Source of the DNA: Fodinicurvata sp. EGI_FJ10296
GTDB taxonomy: Bacteria > Pseudomonadota > Alphaproteobacteria > DSM-16000 > Inquilinaceae
Direction: 5' to 3'
Length of the DNA: 64,000 nucleotides
Assembly: GCF_040712075.1 (NCBI RefSeq)
Contig: NZ_JBFCVL010000006.1
Location: 248,001-312,000 of the forward strand
The translations under genes and the position numbers were made by a program. Below the pieces are notes generated by a model that was given only the letters and a program-made list of their open reading frames with translations, was not told the DNA's origin and made no database searches. Below, one piece after another: positions 9,607-18,969 of this stretch; positions within the stretch are counted from its first letter, which is position 1; each line of letters opens with the position of its first letter.

Positions 9607-11745
9607 ATGGCGAAGACGACGAATTCCGCGGAGACGAACGAAGCCCGCGACGATGCTGGTGAAGGTCCGCTTCTGGACAATGTCGGCCAGTCGATCAAGA
9701 AGATCATCTCCAAGGGCAAAGAACGGGGCTACATCACGTATGATGAGCTGAACGCCGTTCTTCCCCCCGACCAGACGTCATCGGAGCAGATCGAAGACGT
9801 CATGGCGGCCCTGTCGGAGATGGGGATCAATGTGATCGAACCGGAGGAGGCCGACGACTCCGCCAGTGCGGCTCCGGAAGCCGACAAGGACGGCGATTCC
9901 CGCGTATCAGGCAATCTGGACGATGATGAGATCGGTCGAACGGACGATCCCGTTCGGATGTATCTGCGTGAAATGGGGTCGGTGGAGCTGCTTTCGCGCG
10001 AGGGTGAGATCGCCATCGCCAAGCGGATCGAGGCTGGCCGCGAGATGATGATCGGCGGCATCTGCGAAAGTCCGCTGACCATTCGCGCCATCATCGAATG
10101 GCATAATGCCATCAAGGAAGGCAAACTGCTGCTTCGCGATATCATCGATCTCGACGCTACCTATGGCGCCGGACCTGATGGCGGAAACGGGCCGGACAAT
10201 AGCGCCGGAGCGGGCCAGTCGGGGACGGGCCAATCGGAAACCGCCGATGCCGCCGGAGCGGCTGACGGCGAGCCGAATGCGGATCGATCCGGAGATGGGG
10301 CAGGAACCAACCCGATTGCCGGGCAGGCCGTCCATTCGGCGCTCCGGACCGGCGGCGGACAGTCCGGCAATGCCGCATCGACGCAAGCATCAGGCGCGGT
10401 ACCGGGCACATCTGCATCGAATGATGACGAGCCCAGGGTCGATGACGGCGACGAAGACGACCTCGATGACGACGGCGTGGGCATGTCGCTATCGGCGATG
10501 GAAGAGGCGCTGAAGCCACAGGTCCTCGAAACGTTCGACCAGATCGAGGAAACGTATGGCAAGATGTACAAGCTGCAAGAGCAGCGGCTGTCTCATCTTC
10601 AGCGCGGCGAGCCACCACCCAAAACAGCGGACGCAAAATACGAAAAGCAGCGATCGGACCTCGTTCGCCTGATGGACGGCGTGCGTCTCAACAACGCCCG
10701 TATCGAACAACTGGTCGAGCAACTCTACGTGCTCAATCGGACGCTGGTGGGGCACGAGGGCAAGCTCATGCGCCTGGCGACCGACGCCAAGATTCCGCGT
10801 GACGATTTCCTGAAAGAATATTTCGGCCGTGAGCTGGATCCGACATGGGTCGAGCGGGTCAAGGCCAAGGACAAGCGCTGGGGCCGGTTCGTCGATCGGA
10901 GCGGCGAGCAGGCGCAGGTGATTCGATCCGCGATCCGTGACGTGTCCGAACAGGCCGGTCTGCCGGTGTCCGAGTTCCGGCGCATCGTCGCGACCGTCCA
11001 GAAGGGAGAAAAGGAAGCTGGCCGGGCGAAAAAGGAAATGGTCGAGGCAAACCTGCGTCTCGTGATTTCCATTGCGAAAAAATATACGAACCGCGGCCTG
11101 CAGTTCCTGGATCTGATCCAGGAGGGAAATATCGGCCTGATGAAGGCGGTTGACAAGTTCGAGTACCGGCGTGGCTACAAGTTCTCGACCTATGCGACAT
11201 GGTGGATTCGTCAGGCGATTACCCGGTCCATCGCCGATCAGGCGCGGACGATCCGTATCCCGGTCCACATGATCGAGACGATCAACAAGCTGGTCCGGAC
11301 AAGCCGGCAGATGCTGCACGAGATCGGCCGCGAGCCGACGCCGGAAGAACTGGCGGAGCGGCTGATGATGCCGCTGGAAAAAGTCCGCAAGGTGCTCAAG
11401 ATCGCCAAGGAGCCCATCAGCCTTGAAACGCCGATCGGGGACGAGGAAGACAGCTATCTTGGCGATTTCATCGAGGACAAGAACGCGGTTCAGCCTTTGG
11501 ACGCTGCGATCCAGTCCAATCTGCGCGAGACCACGACGCGGGTCCTGGCCAGCTTGACCCCGCGTGAGGAGCGGGTTCTGCGCATGCGCTTCGGCATCGG
11601 GATGAACACCGACCATACCTTGGAAGAGGTCGGGCAGCAGTTCTCGGTGACCCGGGAGCGTATCCGGCAGATCGAAGCCAAGGCCCTGCGCAAGTTGAAG
11701 CATCCCTCACGGTCGCGTAAGCTGCGCTCGTTTCTGGATACCTGA
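9607..11745 (+). CDS. rpoD: RNA polymerase primary sigma factor RpoD (sigma-70)
   Basis: A 712-aa housekeeping sigma factor that directs RNA polymerase to -35/-10 promoters. Region 1.1 lies at the N-terminus, region 1.2 at '[22 protein letters not shown]', then a long acidic, Gly/Ala/Ser-rich non-conserved region (about residues 190-300). Region 2 follows with '[26 protein letters not shown]' and '[19 protein letters not shown]', then region 3 and region 4 with the helix-turn-helix '[27 protein letters not shown]'. The non-conserved insert is somewhat longer and lower in complexity than usual. The ATG has only a weak GAG upstream. Ends '[11 protein letters not shown]'. Confidence 0.98.
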   Translation: MAKTTNSAETNEARDDAGEGPLLDNVGQSIKKIISKGKERGYITYDELNAVLPPDQTSSEQIEDVMAALSEMGINVIEPEEADDSASAAPEADKDGDSRVSGNLDDDEIGRTDDPVRMYLREMGSVELLSREGEIAIAKRIEAGREMMIGGICESPLTIRAIIEWHNAIKEGKLLLRDIIDLDATYGAGPDGGNGPDNSAGAGQSGTGQSETADAAGAADGEPNADRSGDGAGTNPIAGQAVHSALRTGGGQSGNAASTQASGAVPGTSASNDDEPRVDDGDEDDLDDDGVGMSLSAMEEALKPQVLETFDQIEETYGKMYKLQEQRLSHLQRGEPPPKTADAKYEKQRSDLVRLMDGVRLNNARIEQLVEQLYVLNRTLVGHEGKLMRLATDAKIPRDDFLKEYFGRELDPTWVERVKAKDKRWGRFVDRSGEQAQVIRSAIRDVSEQAGLPVSEFRRIVATVQKGEKEAGRAKKEMVEANLRLVISIAKKYTNRGLQFLDLIQEGNIGLMKAVDKFEYRRGYKFSTYATWWIRQAITRSIADQARTIRIPVHMIETINKLVRTSRQMLHEIGREPTPEELAERLMMPLEKVRKVLKIAKEPISLETPIGDEEDSYLGDFIEDKNAVQPLDAAIQSNLRETTTRVLASLTPREERVLRMRFGIGMNTDHTLEEVGQQFSVTRERIRQIEAKALRKLKHPSRSRKLRSFLDT

Positions 11746-11835
11746 GGCGCTGGGGGCGGTTGTTGGCGCCGGGTGGCGTCGGCCCCTCGTTCACGGGATA
11801 TTTTCGCAGCATTTCAGTGGCAGGACAAAAGATAG

Positions 11836-12291
11836 ATGGCAGCTAAAGGGATGGCGCTGAAGCCCGGTTTCGGCCGTGATGCCGTGAATTCGCGCCCGGT
11901 GAAAGGTTGCGTCGTGTTTCTGGCTCTGTCGCTTGTTGCGGCGTGCAGTGATTCCGCTGGAACCGGGGACGTCGCCAGTTCTGGCGCAGAAGAAGACGCG
12001 CACGCGATGACCGGCAGTGTCGTTCAGGGCCGGTTCACCGCGCAGCGCTGGTGTTCGTCGTGTCACCAGGTTGACGCTACGGCGCCGGGTGTCGAGGCCG
12101 GAGCGCCGGCCTTTGTTGCCGTGGCAAACAGACCGGACACGACGCGAAGTTCGCTTCTGGACTTCATGGATGAGACCCACCCGGTCTACAGCCTCGGCGC
12201 TCCGATCGATATGCCGACGGATGTCCTGTATGAACGGGAAAAAGCCGATCTTGTAGCTTATATAGTTTCTCTCCGCCAGACCGACGACTAG
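11836..12291 (+). CDS. Lipoprotein-type monoheme cytochrome c
   Basis: A 151-aa secreted protein. A hydrophobic segment ends in the lipobox LVAAC (Cys37), predicting a lipid anchor. One heme-binding motif is present, CSSCH at residues 73-77, and a Met in 'APIDMPTDVLY' near the C-terminus may be the sixth ligand. The tail 'EKADLVAYIVSLR' is the closing helix typical of class I cytochromes c. It probably carries electrons in the periplasm; the partner is unknown. An alternative start at codon 6 would also retain the signal sequence. It stands alone between rpoD and a tRNA gene. Confidence 0.8.
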   Translation: MAAKGMALKPGFGRDAVNSRPVKGCVVFLALSLVAACSDSAGTGDVASSGAEEDAHAMTGSVVQGRFTAQRWCSSCHQVDATAPGVEAGAPAFVAVANRPDTTRSSLLDFMDETHPVYSLGAPIDMPTDVLYEREKADLVAYIVSLRQTDD

Positions 12292-12386
12292 GGCTGCCGT
12301 GCCATCGGCCCTGGCATCGGTGGCGCGACAGCGGCAATTGATCGTTGACGCGAACGACCGGGAAGGCTAACCCTTCGCAACGGTTG

Positions 12387-12463
12387 GGGCCTGTAGCTCA
12401 ACTGGTTAGAGCCGGCCGCTCATAACGGTCTGGTTGGGGGTTCGAGTCCCTCCGGGCCCACCA
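12387..12463 (+). tRNA. tRNA with CAU anticodon, probably tRNA-Ile2 (lysidine type)
   Basis: A 77-nt cloverleaf with encoded CCA. The acceptor GGGCCTG pairs with CGGGCCC (one G-T), the D-arm is GCTC...GAGC, and the anticodon stem GGCCG/CGGTC encloses CTCATAA with CAT at 12421-12423. The T-loop is TTCGAGT. CAU can be initiator, elongator Met, or Ile2 read as AUA after TilS modification. The first acceptor pair is G-C, which argues against initiator tRNA, and the overall sequence resembles alphaproteobacterial tRNA-Ile(CAU) from memory. Confidence 0.9.
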
Positions 12464-12747
12464 AGATTTTCAATCATTTGACTTTTAGGTTACGGACTGC
12501 GTTCCGGTTCAATGAACCTGAACGTGGTTCGGCGGACTTATCCGGTGTGCCCGTCAACCGGTGCACGCCGTGTTCGCGCCAGCCGGGCAGATGCGGCGAC
12601 CGCCAACGCCTGGTCACGGGTTATCGACACCCCGTGTGATGCGTCTTGCCTCAAAGCCGCGATTTCATTAACATTTACCCGCTTTGGTTTCGGTCAGGTA
12701 TCGGGTTACAGCGCCATGCTTGCTTTTCGCGATACCAGCGAGCTTTC
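12464..12747. other. tRNA to nucleotidyltransferase intergenic region
   Basis: No gene is supported in these 284 bases. A 13-bp palindrome GGTTCAATGAACC lies at 12506-12518. An AT-richer patch around 12662-12680 (CATTAACATTTACC) could hold the promoter of the following nucleotidyltransferase-ABC pair, but no clear -35/-10 match is seen. The frame of the next gene stays open to a TTG at 12646, which I do not take as the start. No repeat of the tRNA 3' end was noticed further downstream, so a tRNA-integrated island is not shown. Confidence 0.4.
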
Positions 12748-13986
12748 ATGACCCAGGCGTCTGCTCTCGCCCTGATCCATCCGGTTCTCCTGCCCTCCGA
12801 GGTGCGACTTCTGCTTTTGCTGTCGCGCCCCGCCCTGTCGGCCGCGCAGCAGGAACGCGCGCGCGTGCTTGTTCGGCAGGTTGTTGATTGGCAGGCACTC
12901 GTCGACACCGCATGGCGCAAATACGTCCTGCCCCTGGTCTACCAGAACCTTGCCGCGCTGGGGCGTGGCGCGCCTACCGACGACGTATTGGCGATCATGC
13001 GCCCCCTTGCTCTGCTCGGGACGTCGGGAATGCTCCGCTGGCACGCGGCCTTCGACTGGTTCCACGAACGCTGCGTCCTCGCATCGGGCGTGCCCTATGC
13101 ATATTTGAAGGGCCGCGCCCTGGCGGCCCGTTTCTATCCGGACCCGGCACTGCGAATGTTCCGGGATGTCGACATTCTGGTGCCGCCCGATCGCCTGCCC
13201 GAGATGCTGCTTTGCGCGATCAATCAGGGCTGCACAGTCTTTCTGAAAGACGAACCGGACACTGAATTTGACTTGAGCACCGAGGATAAGCTCGCAGAGT
13301 TCGTGTATATGAACCCGGTCCCGAGCGTGCTGATGCCGCAGGGATTACTGGTGGAAATCCATGGAGAGATCGACCAGCACACGAAGCTGTTCCGCACCGA
13401 CGATCTTCTGCGCGATGCACAGGAAACGGCGACCCGGAACCACCGCATCAAGGTGTTGCCGGATGCCCCGCATATTACCTTCATCTGCTATCACCACACA
13501 CGCCACTTGTGGAGCAAGCTCAACTGGCTCGCCGATCTCGACGCGATCTGTGCGCATCCCGAATTCGACCGGGGCGCGGTTCTGGACTATGCGCGCGCCG
13601 TAAAGCTCGACACCACGGTCGCCGCGACGCTCGAATTCCACGAACTGGCATCGAACGCGCTTCACCCGGCCGATCTCGATCGCGCGACGCCCGGCGGCGA
13701 TCTGCTGCGCGCCTGCGTCGACGGCCTTGCCGGCGATGACGAACTCGAGGCGCAGATGCGTCAGGGACAAGTCCTGAATGCCTTCTCCTTCGAATGGCAG
13801 AGAATGCCGGTGTCGCGCTGGCGCTTCCTGCAATTGACGTTGTTGAAGAAGTTCAGGCCGAGTTACGCGGATTTCCGCGCCTTGCCAGGGGGGTTCAGGC
13901 TGCGTCGACTACGCTATGCGCTGGCGACCGGTTACCGGATTCCCCGCTACGCTATTCAACGGCTGCAACGGGCTCGACGGCAATGA
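12748..13986 (+). CDS. Nucleotidyltransferase family protein (NTP_transf_5-like) of lasso cluster
   Basis: A 412-aa soluble protein. The segment 'YAYLKGRALAARFYPDPALR' followed by 'RDVDILVP' (about residues 124-145) is the hallmark of the uncharacterised nucleotidyltransferase family PF14907, with the DxD likely binding metal. Such proteins recur beside PqqD-like and HPr-kinase-like genes in RiPP clusters, including the paeninodin-type lasso peptide clusters; their reaction is not established. ATG 12748 was preferred over an in-frame TTG at 12646. Its stop overlaps the ATG of the ABC exporter gene (ATGA), so the two are translationally coupled. Candidate tailoring enzyme that transfers a nucleotidyl or related group. 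Confidence 0.8.
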   Translation: MTQASALALIHPVLLPSEVRLLLLLSRPALSAAQQERARVLVRQVVDWQALVDTAWRKYVLPLVYQNLAALGRGAPTDDVLAIMRPLALLGTSGMLRWHAAFDWFHERCVLASGVPYAYLKGRALAARFYPDPALRMFRDVDILVPPDRLPEMLLCAINQGCTVFLKDEPDTEFDLSTEDKLAEFVYMNPVPSVLMPQGLLVEIHGEIDQHTKLFRTDDLLRDAQETATRNHRIKVLPDAPHITFICYHHTRHLWSKLNWLADLDAICAHPEFDRGAVLDYARAVKLDTTVAATLEFHELASNALHPADLDRATPGGDLLRACVDGLAGDDELEAQMRQGQVLNAFSFEWQRMPVSRWRFLQLTLLKKFRPSYADFRALPGGFRLRRLRYALATGYRIPRYAIQRLQRARRQ

Positions 13987-15803
13987 CCCTCACTGCCCGA
14001 GCGCGCCAGAGCCTGAGCCTGTGGCGCAAGCTTTACGACCTCTTGCGTTTCAGCAGCCGTGGCCTGAGCCTCGTCGTGGCCGTCCTGTTAGTTGCCGAGG
14101 CGGTCTTCGGGATCGCGCTGCTCTATTTCGTCAAGCTGCTGGTCGATGTCGTCTCCGAGCAACTCGGGGAGGGGGGCAGCATCGCGAATCCGGCGCAGAT
14201 ATTCCTGTATCTCGGGTTGATCGGCCTGATGATGGTGCTGGCCGTCGCCTTTCAGCGCCTCGGCGACTATGCGGGTCAGCGGCAAGGCATGGAGGTTGCG
14301 GACTACGTCGACCGCTTGATCCACGAACGCGCCATCCAGGTAGACCTATCGTTCTACGAAAATCCGCAATACTACGACTCACTGCAGCGCGCCCGTGCGG
14401 CCGGAAGCCAGCGGCCGGCGATGGTCATCACCACCCTTTCGCAGCTTCTCCGCAGTGTGCTCTTTCTCGTAGCAATTCTCGTCCTGATGGCGGCGCTGGA
14501 CTGGCGGCTGGTCCCGATTATTGTGGTAAGCATGGCGGCGGCCCTGGTGGTGCGGATGCATTTCACGCGTCTGCTCCATCTGTGGCGGCATCGCCGTGCG
14601 CAGATGGAACGCCGCGCCGAGTATCTGGACTGGCTGCTGACGTCGGCCGAACACGCCAAGGAACTGCGTATAGGCCGGCTCGGGGGCGAGCTGCGCGACC
14701 GCTACAGTCGCCTGCGCCGCCAGATCCGTTCGGAACAGCTATCCATCGAAAAGCGCAAAATGGTGGCCGAGGTCGGCGCTGCGGCGGCTGCGGCGCTGGT
14801 CTTCTTCGGTGCCACGACATGGCTGGTGTTGCGCGTGATCGAAGGAACGACAGGGCTGGGCGATCTTGTGCTTTTCCTGCTGCTTTTCCGGCGCGCCGAA
14901 GCCAGCGGACGCGAATTTGTCACGGCATTGTCGGGGACCTACGACCACCAGCTCTACCTGTCGCATCTTTTCAGTTTCTTCGAGGTCAGCCCCGAAATCA
15001 CGACGCCGGCACAGCCGGCGCTGCTACCGCACCCAATTCGCCAAGGTATACGCTTTCACGGGGTCACCTTCACTTATCCGGCCACCGAGACCCCCGCCCT
15101 TTCCAGCGTGGATTTCGAACTGCAGGCGGGAAAGATCACGGCCATCGTCGGCGAGAACGGCTCGGGAAAGACCTCGCTGATCAAGCTGCTCTGCCGCCTC
15201 TATGATCCCACCGAGGGCAGCATAACGCTGGATGGCGTCGATATCCGCGAGTTCGATCCGGTCGAATACCGGCGGATATTCAGCGTCATCTTCCAGGATT
15301 ACGCACGCTACGCCGAAACGGTCGGTGAAAATATTCGCTTCGGTGATATCACCGTCGAAGGTGGCGATCCGAGAATAGCGCACGCCGCCGATCTGGGCGG
15401 GGGCAGCGACTTCATCCGGCGGCTTCCGAAAGGGCTGGAAACTCCGTTGACCAAACTCTTCGACGACGGTCACGAACTCAGTCTCGGGCAATGGCAACGC
15501 GTCGCGCTGTCGCGGGCGTTCTTCCCGCATTCCGAATTCATCATCATGGACGAACCCACCAGCGCCGTCGACCCGCGTGCCGAAGCCGAGCTTTTCGACA
15601 ATTTTCGCGCCAGGCTGGAAGGCCGGGGGGCGCTGATCATCTCGCACCGGCTGTCCACCATTCGCATGGCCGACACCATCTACATGCTCAGTGATGGCAA
15701 GGTCCTGGAGCACGGCACCCACGAGGCCCTGGTCGCCCGGCAGGGCCGTTATGCGCAACTCTTCGAGCGACAGGCCCGGCCGTTCCGCTCTGCGAACCCT
15801 TAA
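13983..15803 (+). CDS. Lasso peptide ABC exporter (McjD-type, fused TMD-NBD)
   Basis: A 606-aa half-transporter that should dimerise in the inner membrane and export the mature peptide, which also gives producer immunity in known systems. The N-terminal ~310 residues form the six-helix exporter domain. The nucleotide-binding domain has Walker A 'GENGSGKTS' (about 390), the Q-loop 'IFQDYARYA', signature 'LSLGQWQRV' (about 499), Walker B 'FIIMDEPTSAVD' (about 515-526) and the H-loop 'IISHRLSTI'. ATG 13983 overlaps the end of the nucleotidyltransferase gene; an in-frame open stretch upstream is inside that gene. It converges on the cyclase gene with a 23-base gap. Confidence 0.9.
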   Translation: MTLTARARQSLSLWRKLYDLLRFSSRGLSLVVAVLLVAEAVFGIALLYFVKLLVDVVSEQLGEGGSIANPAQIFLYLGLIGLMMVLAVAFQRLGDYAGQRQGMEVADYVDRLIHERAIQVDLSFYENPQYYDSLQRARAAGSQRPAMVITTLSQLLRSVLFLVAILVLMAALDWRLVPIIVVSMAAALVVRMHFTRLLHLWRHRRAQMERRAEYLDWLLTSAEHAKELRIGRLGGELRDRYSRLRRQIRSEQLSIEKRKMVAEVGAAAAAALVFFGATTWLVLRVIEGTTGLGDLVLFLLLFRRAEASGREFVTALSGTYDHQLYLSHLFSFFEVSPEITTPAQPALLPHPIRQGIRFHGVTFTYPATETPALSSVDFELQAGKITAIVGENGSGKTSLIKLLCRLYDPTEGSITLDGVDIREFDPVEYRRIFSVIFQDYARYAETVGENIRFGDITVEGGDPRIAHAADLGGGSDFIRRLPKGLETPLTKLFDDGHELSLGQWQRVALSRAFFPHSEFIIMDEPTSAVDPRAEAELFDNFRARLEGRGALIISHRLSTIRMADTIYMLSDGKVLEHGTHEALVARQGRYAQLFERQARPFRSANP

Positions 15804-15826
15804 GCGATGCGCAGGGGCTGGAAACG

Positions 15827-17713
15827 TCAGGTCCAATACCGGCGCAGCCAGACTTCGAGGCAAAGAATCTCCCATAGACCCGTCGTGCTCCCGCCGCGGG
15901 AGGCCGCTTCATACAGGGCTTGCAGCTTGGCGTCGTCGACAAAGCCGCGGGCAGCGACCTGAGAGTCGGTGATCAGATGGGTGATCGTGTCGCGCGCTCC
16001 GATCTGCAGGGCGTATTGCGAAAGCGGACCCAGCGACACCTTGTCCAGCTTCTGCCTTGCGTCTTCCGGCATCATGCCTTTCATGGCGTCCCGGGCCAAG
16101 CGCTTGTAACCGCTCGGTCGGTTCAGTTCTTCCTGCGGAATGGCCAGCACGAATTCAACAAGGCGTCGATCGCTCCACGGATCGGCATGTAGCAGGCCGT
16201 GTCGCGCATGGTTGCGCTCGAAATCGACCATGGTGAAAGCATAAAGAGGATCGAAGATAGTCTGATAACGCCGGCGCACCGAGGCGTTTCGAACCGAGGT
16301 TGGTGCTTCCACGGATGCCAGTTGTTTCGCCAGACCGGCCCGCTCGGCGAATTCGGAGCGGAGCCAGTCCGGATATGGCGGCACCTTGGGTCGGCCGATC
16401 ATTCGATGCCAAAACCATCGCTGTATCGGTGCCTGGAGCCCGCTTGGTCCCCATGACATCAGCGCCGGCAAGAGCAAGTGCTTGGTGACCGATTTCGGGA
16501 ACCGACGCCATGTTCGGCGGTCGGGTTTCAGCACCATCGAAAGATCCTGCCACAGTCCTGCTGTCAAGAAGCTTAGGGCATCGTAGTATACCCCCACCAG
16601 GAGATCACCACGGAAACCGGTGATCATCGTCGCGACGCCATCTGCGCGCGCGCGAGAAAGCACGCGATCATTAAGTGGGCGAAATATCAATGTCGTGGGC
16701 GCGTCTGGTGTTGGCCCGTTTTCGGGGTGGTCCGCAAGCGGAAATGCATCATCAGCCGGAACGTTGGTCGCGGGGAGGCGATAGCGATCAGTAATCAGGC
16801 GACTGACGTGACGCTCGTCACATTGCGCCAGACGCTCGAACGCATGGGAATAAGTGCGGAATTCACCAAGGCCCGCCGGATCATTCTCCAGTAGCCAGCC
16901 GGCCGTTGCCGCGACTGAGCCGGAATCCACGCCCCCGCTCAGCATCAAGCCAACAGGACGGTCACCACGCAGCCGGCAGCAGACCGCCTCCTTGAAAAGC
17001 TCGCGGAAGTGATCGGTGTATTCGCTGGCGTTGCGATAGCGGATCCGGCGGCCGGCCTCGACGTCCCAGTATCGCCAGACCCGCGTTCGTCCCTGCTGGA
17101 TCGTTAGGGCATGGCCCGGGGGCAACTGCGCGATACCGCGATAGAAGGTCCGATCCAGCGCCACCGGCTGGGCGGTCAAATGCGCTGCGACCATAAGTTC
17201 GTCAAGCTCGGCTGGAACGCCCCGGACGGCAAGGATCTGGGCGATTTCGCTCGCAAAAATCAATTGGTGATCGGTCAGCCGGTAATAGAGCGGGCGCGAT
17301 GACATCGGATCTCGCGCCAGAAGCAGGCGTCGCTCGGTGCGATCCCAGATGCCAAAGGCGAAATCGCCGATCAGATGGTCGACGCAGGCGCGCCCCCAGC
17401 GGCGATAGGCCGACAGGATGAGACGCGCACTGCCGGCAGCCTCTCCTCCGTCCACCGTCGATGCATTCAGCAGGTCCTGGCGATTGTCGATCCGCGCATC
17501 GGCGGCAATAACCAGCCCGCCTTCCACTAGTGGCTGGGGGGCCCGGTCCTCTGGCGTGACATGAAGCGCCAAATGACCGAGAGCGACACTGTCTCCGACC
17601 CAGTTTCCGGCGCCGTCGGGGCCGCGATGCGATCCGGCATCGAGCATGGCCTGCAGCGAGGTCCGGTTGGCCGGTCCGCCTTGAAGGTTGAGGATTCCGC
17701 AGACTCCACTCAC
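15827..17713 (-). CDS. Lasso peptide cyclase, asparagine synthetase-like (protein C)
   Basis: A 628-aa asparagine-synthetase homologue. In lasso peptide biosynthesis this protein adenylates the side-chain carboxylate of Asp/Glu and closes the macrolactam with the core N-terminus. The N-terminal Ntn-like domain begins MSGVCGILNL with the Cys at position 5 rather than directly after Met; this shift would block the usual processed Cys nucleophile and fits loss of glutaminase activity. The ATP-pyrophosphatase motif SGGVDS lies at residues 259-264. Its start overlaps the stop of the B2 gene by four bases (ATGA), and it is third in the B1-B2-C minus-strand operon. Confidence 0.9.
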   Translation of the reverse strand: MSGVCGILNLQGGPANRTSLQAMLDAGSHRGPDGAGNWVGDSVALGHLALHVTPEDRAPQPLVEGGLVIAADARIDNRQDLLNASTVDGGEAAGSARLILSAYRRWGRACVDHLIGDFAFGIWDRTERRLLLARDPMSSRPLYYRLTDHQLIFASEIAQILAVRGVPAELDELMVAAHLTAQPVALDRTFYRGIAQLPPGHALTIQQGRTRVWRYWDVEAGRRIRYRNASEYTDHFRELFKEAVCCRLRGDRPVGLMLSGGVDSGSVAATAGWLLENDPAGLGEFRTYSHAFERLAQCDERHVSRLITDRYRLPATNVPADDAFPLADHPENGPTPDAPTTLIFRPLNDRVLSRARADGVATMITGFRGDLLVGVYYDALSFLTAGLWQDLSMVLKPDRRTWRRFPKSVTKHLLLPALMSWGPSGLQAPIQRWFWHRMIGRPKVPPYPDWLRSEFAERAGLAKQLASVEAPTSVRNASVRRRYQTIFDPLYAFTMVDFERNHARHGLLHADPWSDRRLVEFVLAIPQEELNRPSGYKRLARDAMKGMMPEDARQKLDKVSLGPLSQYALQIGARDTITHLITDSQVAARGFVDDAKLQALYEAASRGGSTTGLWEILCLEVWLRRYWT

Positions 17714-18267
17714 CGGGGAACGTGTCGTCCGAGATATCGCTCCAGCGAGGGCATCGGTGTGAACCGCGCCATGTCCGGAAGTTCGCCCACCACGACTTCG
17801 CCCCGATGCTCAATCCAGGCATGTGCCTCGAAGCCACGCTCAGGGTCCTGACGGATCCCGATCCGCACCTCGCTCTCATGGCCCGCGCGGCCAAGCATAA
17901 TCTGGCTGGCCAAGGCTTGGGGAAGGCAGTTGGCCTTGGGGATCACACGGCCTGCACGCTGGACCGCCTGCGCCAGGTCGTGAACCCCCGGCCCGTCAGC
18001 GCGGGACAGACCACGCCGATCCCGCGCCCGACAGGTCAGCCGCAACGCGGTTTTTAGCGGCACGAGCCACAGGGCGATGCGCACGGCCGCCAGGATCGGC
18101 ACCGCACGCAGAAACAGCCGGCGCTCATTTGCCGGAGAGCGCAGAAAGCGCAAGATCCTTTGTTGCCACGAAGATGCTGCCCGGTTCATGCGACGTCCCG
18201 TACGTGTGCTTGCACCGCCTGGGGTGAGCCGACGGTCCAGCTCGTGCTTGTCTCCGGCCATCCGCAT
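17710..18267 (-). CDS. Lasso peptide leader protease (B2, transglutaminase-like)
   Basis: A 185-aa protein of the McjB C-terminal/B2 family, a transglutaminase-fold cysteine protease that cuts the leader from the precursor. The probable triad is Cys114 in 'KANCLPQALA', His149 in 'FEAHAWIE' and Asp165 (or Glu162) in 'VVVGELPDM'. The annotated ATG lies one base after the B1 stop; a Met at codon 27 (MNRAASSWQQ) is an alternative that fits the usual shorter N-terminus. It needs the separate RRE protein B1 for substrate binding, which is the gene immediately upstream. Four-base overlap with the cyclase gene. Confidence 0.9.
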   Translation of the reverse strand: MRMAGDKHELDRRLTPGGASTRTGRRMNRAASSWQQRILRFLRSPANERRLFLRAVPILAAVRIALWLVPLKTALRLTCRARDRRGLSRADGPGVHDLAQAVQRAGRVIPKANCLPQALASQIMLGRAGHESEVRIGIRQDPERGFEAHAWIEHRGEVVVGELPDMARFTPMPSLERYLGRHVPR

Positions 18268-18268
18268 T

Positions 18269-18550
18269 TCAGCGCACCGTGATCAGTCGTGCGCGCGCCA
18301 TGTCTTGCAGAAGCGAGACGATGTCGGCTTCGCAGCGCTCGGCGTCGACGTCATGGGTCGAGGTGATATTATCGACGATCTCGTTGACCGTCGTGGGCTT
18401 CTGAATCAGCCCCCAGACCTCGGTTCCCAGTTCATTCAGGTTGTAGTAGCGGTCAGTCTCAACCTGTAAGATTACAAGCCCTTCGGCCAGCGGCGCCGCC
18501 AGCGGCTCCGGCTTTGCTTCAACAACCGATCGGACCGTAATTGCATCCAT
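18269..18550 (-). CDS. PqqD-like RiPP recognition element (lasso protein B1)
   Basis: A 93-aa PqqD-family protein. The wing and helices are visible: 'LVILQVETDRYYNLNELGTEVWGLIQKPTTVNEIV' followed by 'ADIVSLLQDMARARLI'. Standalone proteins of this kind bind the YxxP region of the lasso leader and deliver it to B2. It is the first gene of the minus-strand operon, divergent from the precursor gene 233 bases away. The ATG at 18550 has only a weak AAAGAT upstream. Confidence 0.9.
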   Translation of the reverse strand: MDAITVRSVVEAKPEPLAAPLAEGLVILQVETDRYYNLNELGTEVWGLIQKPTTVNEIVDNITSTHDVDAERCEADIVSLLQDMARARLITVR

Positions 18551-18783
18551 ATCTTTTTGTCGCTGCGATCGGCGCTTCTGTCAACGAAATCGGTAATGAC
18601 AGCGTCATATCCATCCAAGGCGATAGATTCTCCAGTAAATACAATTTTTCGGTGAATGCGCTATTGTTCTTGCTTGATAGGCGTGTGTATGTTAACCAAT
18701 CTGTTGTAGTAAGCGGATTGTCCTCCCAAGACTGCAGGCCAATCCTTCGGTCGTGTTTTGGACTATGAAACGAGGGCAATGCA
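18551..18783. promoter_or_regulatory. Divergent lasso operon control region
   Basis: These 233 bases separate the B1-B2-C operon (minus) from the precursor operon (plus) and are clearly AT-richer than the cluster genes. They should hold both promoters. On the minus strand TTGACA (complement at about 18575-18580) is a possible -35 near B1. On the plus strand several TTG-start hexamers (18665-18680) followed by TATGTT give only a weak match. The precursor SD is GAGGG at 18772-18776. No operator could be defined. Confidence 0.5.
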
Positions 18784-18939
18784 ATGAACCCACCTAAAAA
18801 GCCATATCACCGTCCCGTCCTTGAAGATCTTGGGACAGCGAAGGAACTGACTCGAGTCGGTCTTACGAACCCTGGCTCGGATACGGTACGTGGTCGGCCT
18901 ATGGGTGGTTCAGTCATGCTGCCGGGTCCGGCACGTTGA
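18784..18939 (+). CDS. Lasso peptide precursor (protein A), 51 aa
   Basis: This small gene opens at ATG 18784 with GAGGG eight bases before it. The leader fits the lasso consensus YxxPxLxxxGx5Tx exactly: Tyr8, Pro11, Leu13, Gly17, Thr23. With Thr at -2 the core would begin at Val25; if it begins at the usual Gly, it starts at Gly26 with GLTNPGSD. The only acidic residue after the leader is Asp33, position 9 or 8 respectively, so it must be the ring acceptor if this is a lasso peptide. The tail is Gly/Pro/Met-rich with Arg36, Arg38 and a terminal Arg51 (ending PGPAR). Followed after 30 bases by the PRTase-RRE fusion gene. Confidence 0.88.
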   Translation: MNPPKKPYHRPVLEDLGTAKELTRVGLTNPGSDTVRGRPMGGSVMLPGPAR

Positions 18940-18969
18940 CAAGGAGAAGGCTCCCGGTGACCGCGTCGG

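Noticed and set aside
18519-18779. 86-aa minus-strand ORF over the lasso divergent region
   Set aside because: It overlaps the B1 start in a different frame, has no SD or lasso precursor motif, and lies in promoter DNA.
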